26,218 nucleotides of DNA from CAYVMD01 sp964452465 (lineage in GTDB: Bacteria > Armatimonadota > JACIXR01), in contig CAYVMD010000029.1 of NCBI GenBank assembly GCA_964452465.1, positions 1 to 26,218 of the forward strand, in the 5' to 3' direction. Under the pieces are notes generated by a model. The model was given only the letters and a program-made list of their open reading frames with translations, was not told where the DNA came from and did not search any database. The stretch's first letter is position 1, and each line of letters opens with the position of its first letter. The translations under genes and the position numbers were made by a program. Below, piece by piece: positions 23,304 through 26,218 of this stretch.

Positions 23304-24503
23304 CTAACTTGTAATATTTTGCTTAATTTCCCTTCTATATTGGGAAGGGGAAAGCCCTGTTTCCCGCTTGAATATCTTGGAGAAATAAGCGGGATCGCTG
23401 TAGCCCACTTCCGAAGCTATGTCTATGATGGAAAGGTCGCTGGTTTGGAGGAGCTCCCTCGCCCGGGCTATCCTTATATCCTTTATATATTTGCCCACGC
23501 TTATCCCTTCCGAACTTTTGAAAAGATGGGATAGATAATAAGGGCTCACATGAAGTGCCTTTGCCACTTCCTTTAAGCGGAGATCCTCAGAACTATAGTT
23601 CTGAAGTATGTATTTCTTGGCTCTTTCCACGATCGATGCCCTATACTTAGCATCTCCTCTTATAAGAAGAAGGTCGTTCATTATCCACTCCAGGATCTCC
23701 TCCATTTGTTCTTGTGAATTACAACCCCTCATCAAGGAAATATAATGTGAGTAAAATTCCAAGAGGTTGATCCTGGGGGAAGGTCGAAAGATCCTCAGGT
23801 GAGAGAGCAAGGAGGCGAGGGTTTCCCAGATACGGGATTTAGTTTCCCTGGGAGCCTCCTCAAAGGTTTGGAGTTTTTCTTTCACCCACTTGGACCAATA
23901 CTCTAAGATTGCCTCCCTACTTGCCCAGTAGAAAAGCGAAAGAAGTTCCCTTTCTTCCTGGGAAAGCCGAAGGATTTGCCATTCCTGTTGAGCTAACCAG
24001 ATCTTCGCATCCGCATCTAATACCTGCTTTCTTTCTCCTGAGGCTAAAAAGGAAATACTCCTAAACGCCTCTCGCAAAGCCTCAAATATGCCTTGGGCAA
24101 GGCTTTTTACATACCGAGAAGGCACTACGGGAAGATTAAAAAAGGCTTCTCTAAGCTCCTCGTAGGGGACTCCTAAATTTGCTATCTTTTCCCACACCTG
24201 TTGAAATTTCTCCTCGCTGGGTTGCTCCATTAGGAATTGCCCAAACACCAGGAAGGCAACTGGCTCTCCTTCTATGAGGACAGGGATAATGCCGTCGATC
24301 AGCCCTGCATGACACTCATAGATAAGGGGCTTCTTAGTTCGGAGAACGACACGGGAAGCCTCTTGGTCGCTTTTAATACAGCGTGCTATCCCTTCCCTGG
24401 TATGTTTAATGAGGTCGCAAAAGGGAGAAGGGGAATGGAGGGGGTAAAGGCTCCAGGCGGGGCGCCCTTCTATGGAAAAGCGAAACCCTCGACGCTTCTT
24501 CAT
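23304..24503 (-). CDS. AraC-family transcriptional regulator with N-terminal PocR ligand-binding domain
   Basis: 399 residues. Residues about 25-160 match a PocR domain: FCDLIKHTREGIARCIKSDQ, KPLIYECHAGLIDGIIPVLI and VAFLVFGQFLM, with conserved Cys and His in the pocket. A helical linker follows (about 170-290). The C-terminal 100 residues are a two-helix-turn-helix AraC domain: RLKEVAKALHVSPYYLSHLF and IIDIASEVGYSDPAYFSKIF. PocR domains sense small ligands. The gene lies 71 bases before the pseudopilin gene on the same strand and most likely activates that operon. A TATAAT lies exactly 7 bases before the ATG, so its mRNA is probably leaderless. It diverges from fur. Confidence 0.92.
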   Translation of the reverse strand: MKKRRGFRFSIEGRPAWSLYPLHSPSPFCDLIKHTREGIARCIKSDQEASRVVLRTKKPLIYECHAGLIDGIIPVLIEGEPVAFLVFGQFLMEQPSEEKFQQVWEKIANLGVPYEELREAFFNLPVVPSRYVKSLAQGIFEALREAFRSISFLASGERKQVLDADAKIWLAQQEWQILRLSQEERELLSLFYWASREAILEYWSKWVKEKLQTFEEAPRETKSRIWETLASLLSHLRIFRPSPRINLLEFYSHYISLMRGCNSQEQMEEILEWIMNDLLLIRGDAKYRASIVERAKKYILQNYSSEDLRLKEVAKALHVSPYYLSHLFKSSEGISVGKYIKDIRIARARELLQTSDLSIIDIASEVGYSDPAYFSKIFKRETGLSPSQYRREIKQNITS

Positions 24504-24510
24504 CGTCCCT

Positions 24511-24516
24511 ATTATA
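24511..24516 (-). promoter_or_regulatory. -10 box of the PocR-AraC gene, leaderless start
   Basis: On the minus strand a perfect TATAAT ends 7 bases before the ATG at 24503, putting the transcription start on the start codon. The -35 region is poor. AGGG in the 7-base gap is the only purine run. Confidence 0.6.
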
Positions 24517-24522
24517 AACCTG

Positions 24523-24540
24523 CCTAGGCTATAAGTATAG
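24523..24540. promoter_or_regulatory. palindromes in the araC-fur divergent region, possible operator
   Basis: CTATAAGTATAG (24529-24540) is an inverted repeat with a 2-base centre, next to CCTAGG (24523-24528), also palindromic. They lie upstream of the araC -10 box and about 60 bases before fur. They could be binding sites for either regulator; AT-rich palindromes of this length also arise by chance. Confidence 0.3.
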
Positions 24541-24582
24541 GAACTAATGAGCGATATCTTTTCTTTTTGTTTCTCCTTGTGT

Positions 24583-24588
24583 TATACT
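24583..24588 (+). promoter_or_regulatory. -10 box of the fur-like gene
   Basis: TATACT lies 13 bases before the ATG at 24602. The -35 is weak. No Shine-Dalgarno site is present in the expected leader of about 7 bases, so a nearly leaderless message is likely. Confidence 0.5.
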
Positions 24589-24601
24589 GCTTTCAATAAA
24601 T

Positions 24602-25072
24602 ATGCGCAGAAGAAGAGGAAGACTTTGTCGGTGGCATCGTCTATTTAGAGAGCGTGGTTATCGGATAACCGGTCCGCGCCAGTGTATCCTTCAGGTCCTG
24701 GTAGAGAGCGAGGAACACCTAAGCGCGGAAGAGATATTCGTTAAGGTCCACCAACTCTATCCCGATATAGGCCTGGCGACCGTCTACCGCACCCTTGACC
24801 TCCTCACCCAAATGGGACTGGTTTGGAAATTGGATCTCGGGGATGGGAAGGCGAGGTATGAGATCGTGAAAGGACCTCATAAGAAGAAGCAGCATTTCCA
24901 TTGCGTCTGCACCAGGTGCGGAAAGGTGATAGATTACGAGGGCTTCTCCCGTGAGGAGGCGGCGCTCCTCCGAAAGGTTAAATCAACCCTCGCGGATAGA
25001 TACGGCTTTGGGGTAACCAGCCACTCCTTGCGACTCTATGGGATTTGCCAGGACTGTAGGAAGAAGGGATGA
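24602..25072 (+). CDS. Fur-family metal-dependent transcriptional regulator
   Basis: 156 residues. The winged-helix part (RITGPRQCILQVLVESEEHL, LSAEEIFVKV, GLATVYRTLDLLTQMGLV) binds DNA. The dimerisation part has HFHCVCTRCGKVIDYEG and GICQDC, giving the structural Cys4 zinc site (Cys103, Cys106, Cys149, Cys152), and QHFHC for the metal sensor. Length is normal, with an Arg-rich N-terminus. Whether it senses iron, zinc or peroxide cannot be decided. No metal transporter lies nearby. The last 90 bases overlap, tail to tail, the 3' end of the phosphodiesterase gene. Confidence 0.92.
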   Translation: MRRRRGRLCRWHRLFRERGYRITGPRQCILQVLVESEEHLSAEEIFVKVHQLYPDIGLATVYRTLDLLTQMGLVWKLDLGDGKARYEIVKGPHKKKQHFHCVCTRCGKVIDYEGFSREEAALLRKVKSTLADRYGFGVTSHSLRLYGICQDCRKKG

Positions 25073-26116
25073 TTTCACCCGCTTAGGTTTCGTGGCGGGA
25101 GGAGGGGGAACCTCCCTTTTGGGAGCGGGTTCGTCCAAGGAAACGCCATCGAGGGGAGGTTGGATCTTTTTTAGGTTTATGCCAAAGCGCTTGAGGATAG
25201 TGGGAGCGATATCGGAGCGATCGCCATCGCGATTCACCTTCTTATCGTTGGTGGCGAGGAAAATATAAGGGGCATACCTATGGCTTGTCTCTCCCTCATC
25301 GAATCCGTGATCGGCGGTGACATAAATAAGGGTATGGTCATATAAGCCCAATTCCTTGAGCTTGGCAACGATCTTCCCCAACCATTCGTCGCAGGCTTTG
25401 ATGGCTTCCTCGTATTCCTTCGAATTTTCTCCATAGCGATGCCCGGCAGAATCGGGGTCTCCGAAATGAACAAAGAAGAAAAATCGTCTATCCTTATACT
25501 TCTCCAGTTCCTCCAACGTTCTATTCCCCACATTGTCGCATTGCCCCAGTCCGTTAACGAAGAGATCCATTGCCTGCTTAGCGTTATACCAGGGCTTGCC
25601 GGGGATAGCCACGAATTTTCGCCCGTTCTCCTCCACGATCTGCCCTCCTTCTAAAACAACCCTCCCGCCCTTTTGATGCCTCCTCGCCCAGCGTTGATAG
25701 GGCACCTTCTTGGGAGGATCCGCACCCACATTTCCCTTCTTCCCGATAATGGCAGCCGTTACTATATTGTCTGGTTCGAAGAATGCCTCCAATCTTTCGA
25801 AGACGGAATATCCCTCGGGAACGGGTTGATAACGGGAGTTGGAGTAAACGCCGGTCTTCTCTGGCATATAGCCCGTGAGGATCTGCGTCCATCCTGCTTT
25901 TGTATCCGTTGCTCCCGAGGTCACATCTATGTTCACCAGGGTTCCTTCCTTGGATAGTCGCTGTAGGTTGGGTAGTTCGCCTCGGGAAAGCATTTCCCTT
26001 AGACGTTGCCTCTGCACTCCATCCCAGCCTATGAGGATGACATTAAGGGGCTTGAAAGAGACCTCCGCCCCAAGGGGGATTACAAATAATACAAGCAACC
26101 ACGCCCATCTCCTCAG
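24983..26116 (-). CDS. secreted alkaline-phosphatase-superfamily protein (phosphodiesterase/nucleotide pyrophosphatase type)
   Basis: About 371-377 residues. NVILIGWDGVQR supplies the first metal Asp, DTKAGWTQILTG the region of the catalytic Thr, HFGDPDSAGHRYG an Asp/His pair, VTADHGFDEG a second Asp-His pair and SHRYAP the last His, in the family order. It should hydrolyse phosphomonoesters or diesters outside the cytoplasm. A TTG at 26098 gives a hydrophobic but uncharged N-terminus; a CTG at 26116, 10 bases after AGGAGG, would add LRRWAW and complete a proper signal peptide, so I extend to it tentatively. The C-terminus has a Pro-rich tail (PPPPATKPKR) and then 29 residues encoded opposite fur. 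Confidence 0.85.
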   Translation of the reverse strand: MRRWAWLLVLFVIPLGAEVSFKPLNVILIGWDGVQRQRLREMLSRGELPNLQRLSKEGTLVNIDVTSGATDTKAGWTQILTGYMPEKTGVYSNSRYQPVPEGYSVFERLEAFFEPDNIVTAAIIGKKGNVGADPPKKVPYQRWARRHQKGGRVVLEGGQIVEENGRKFVAIPGKPWYNAKQAMDLFVNGLGQCDNVGNRTLEELEKYKDRRFFFFVHFGDPDSAGHRYGENSKEYEEAIKACDEWLGKIVAKLKELGLYDHTLIYVTADHGFDEGETSHRYAPYIFLATNDKKVNRDGDRSDIAPTILKRFGINLKKIQPPLDGVSLDEPAPKREVPPPPATKPKRVKSSLLPTVLANPIESQGVAGYPKAVSIREG

Positions 26117-26175
26117 CTTTTGCTCACCTCCTACCGTTATGACGGAGAAATTAAGCCTCGGGTTCTAACCTTACG

Positions 26176-26199
26176 CCGAAAAATCCGCTATATTTTCGG
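26176..26199. repeat. inverted repeat upstream of the phosphodiesterase gene
   Basis: CCGAAAA (26176-26182) and TTTTCGG (26193-26199) pair around a 10-base loop. It lies about 60 bases before the gene and could be a weak terminator of a gene beyond the window edge or an operator. Nothing else is visible between 26117 and 26218. Confidence 0.4.
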
Positions 26200-26218
26200 T
26201 ATCTTCTCTCAAGCAATT

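Overview
The window comes from a bacterial chromosome: tRNA-Ile(GAT), gmk, coaBC, dnaN, recF and recO are all recognisable. Genes are tightly packed and often overlap by 4 to 8 bases. Coding strands are strongly purine-rich and the proteins are rich in Glu, Lys and Arg, which suggests a thermophile. A prepilin whose N-terminus reads GFTLIELLVVIAIIAILAAI and which carries an H-X9-DG motif, a DUF6785/6784-like membrane protein and two large secreted TIM-barrel-like proteins point to an uncultured Armatimonadota-like lineage (Fervidibacter-like), or less likely a Planctomycetota/Lentisphaerota relative. The taxonomy is inference.

Layout. (1) 1-370: 5' part of a tRNA-Ile gene with a clear promoter, then a non-coding stretch with a two-copy 30-bp tandem repeat. 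(2) 374-4593, minus strand: remA - gmk - coaBC - rbsC-like permease - TauE/SafE permease - DUF1634 in one tight operon with a good sigma-70 promoter. (3) 4727-8991, plus strand: an FmdE-family gene, an AT-rich 345-bp gap with repeated TTAC motifs (possible origin), then dnaN - recF - a GH4 glycosidase overlapping recF by 4 bases. (4) 8984-13410, minus strand: PIG-L deacetylase - C45 peptidase - EIIA(Glc), then deoC - recO from its own promoter. (5) 13499-14623, plus strand: SteA-like protein. (6) 14707-16584, minus strand: an AT-richer type II restriction-modification module with an intact methyltransferase and a TdeIII-like nuclease gene broken by a frameshift plus apparent loss of its catalytic segment. 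(7) 16711-24503, minus strand: PocR-AraC regulator - pseudopilin - secreted barrel protein - multi-pass membrane protein - large secreted barrel protein. (8) 24602-26116: a Fur-family regulator facing a secreted alkaline-phosphatase-superfamily phosphodiesterase, with a 90-bp overlap of their 3' ends.

The most interesting unit is region 7. It looks like a self-contained inducible locus in which a sensor with a PocR ligand domain controls a secreted pseudopilin, two exported glycosidase-like proteins and a transporter-like membrane protein. I infer a dedicated glycan- or metabolite-acquisition system whose pilin-like protein may bind the substrate or display the enzymes. Several first genes of transcription units (fmdE, araC, deoC, PIG-L, steA, fur) have a -10 box placed so that transcription would start on or within about 7 bases of the start codon. 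Genes inside operons, and the prepilin, mostly have Shine-Dalgarno sites instead, so the organism probably uses many leaderless mRNAs.
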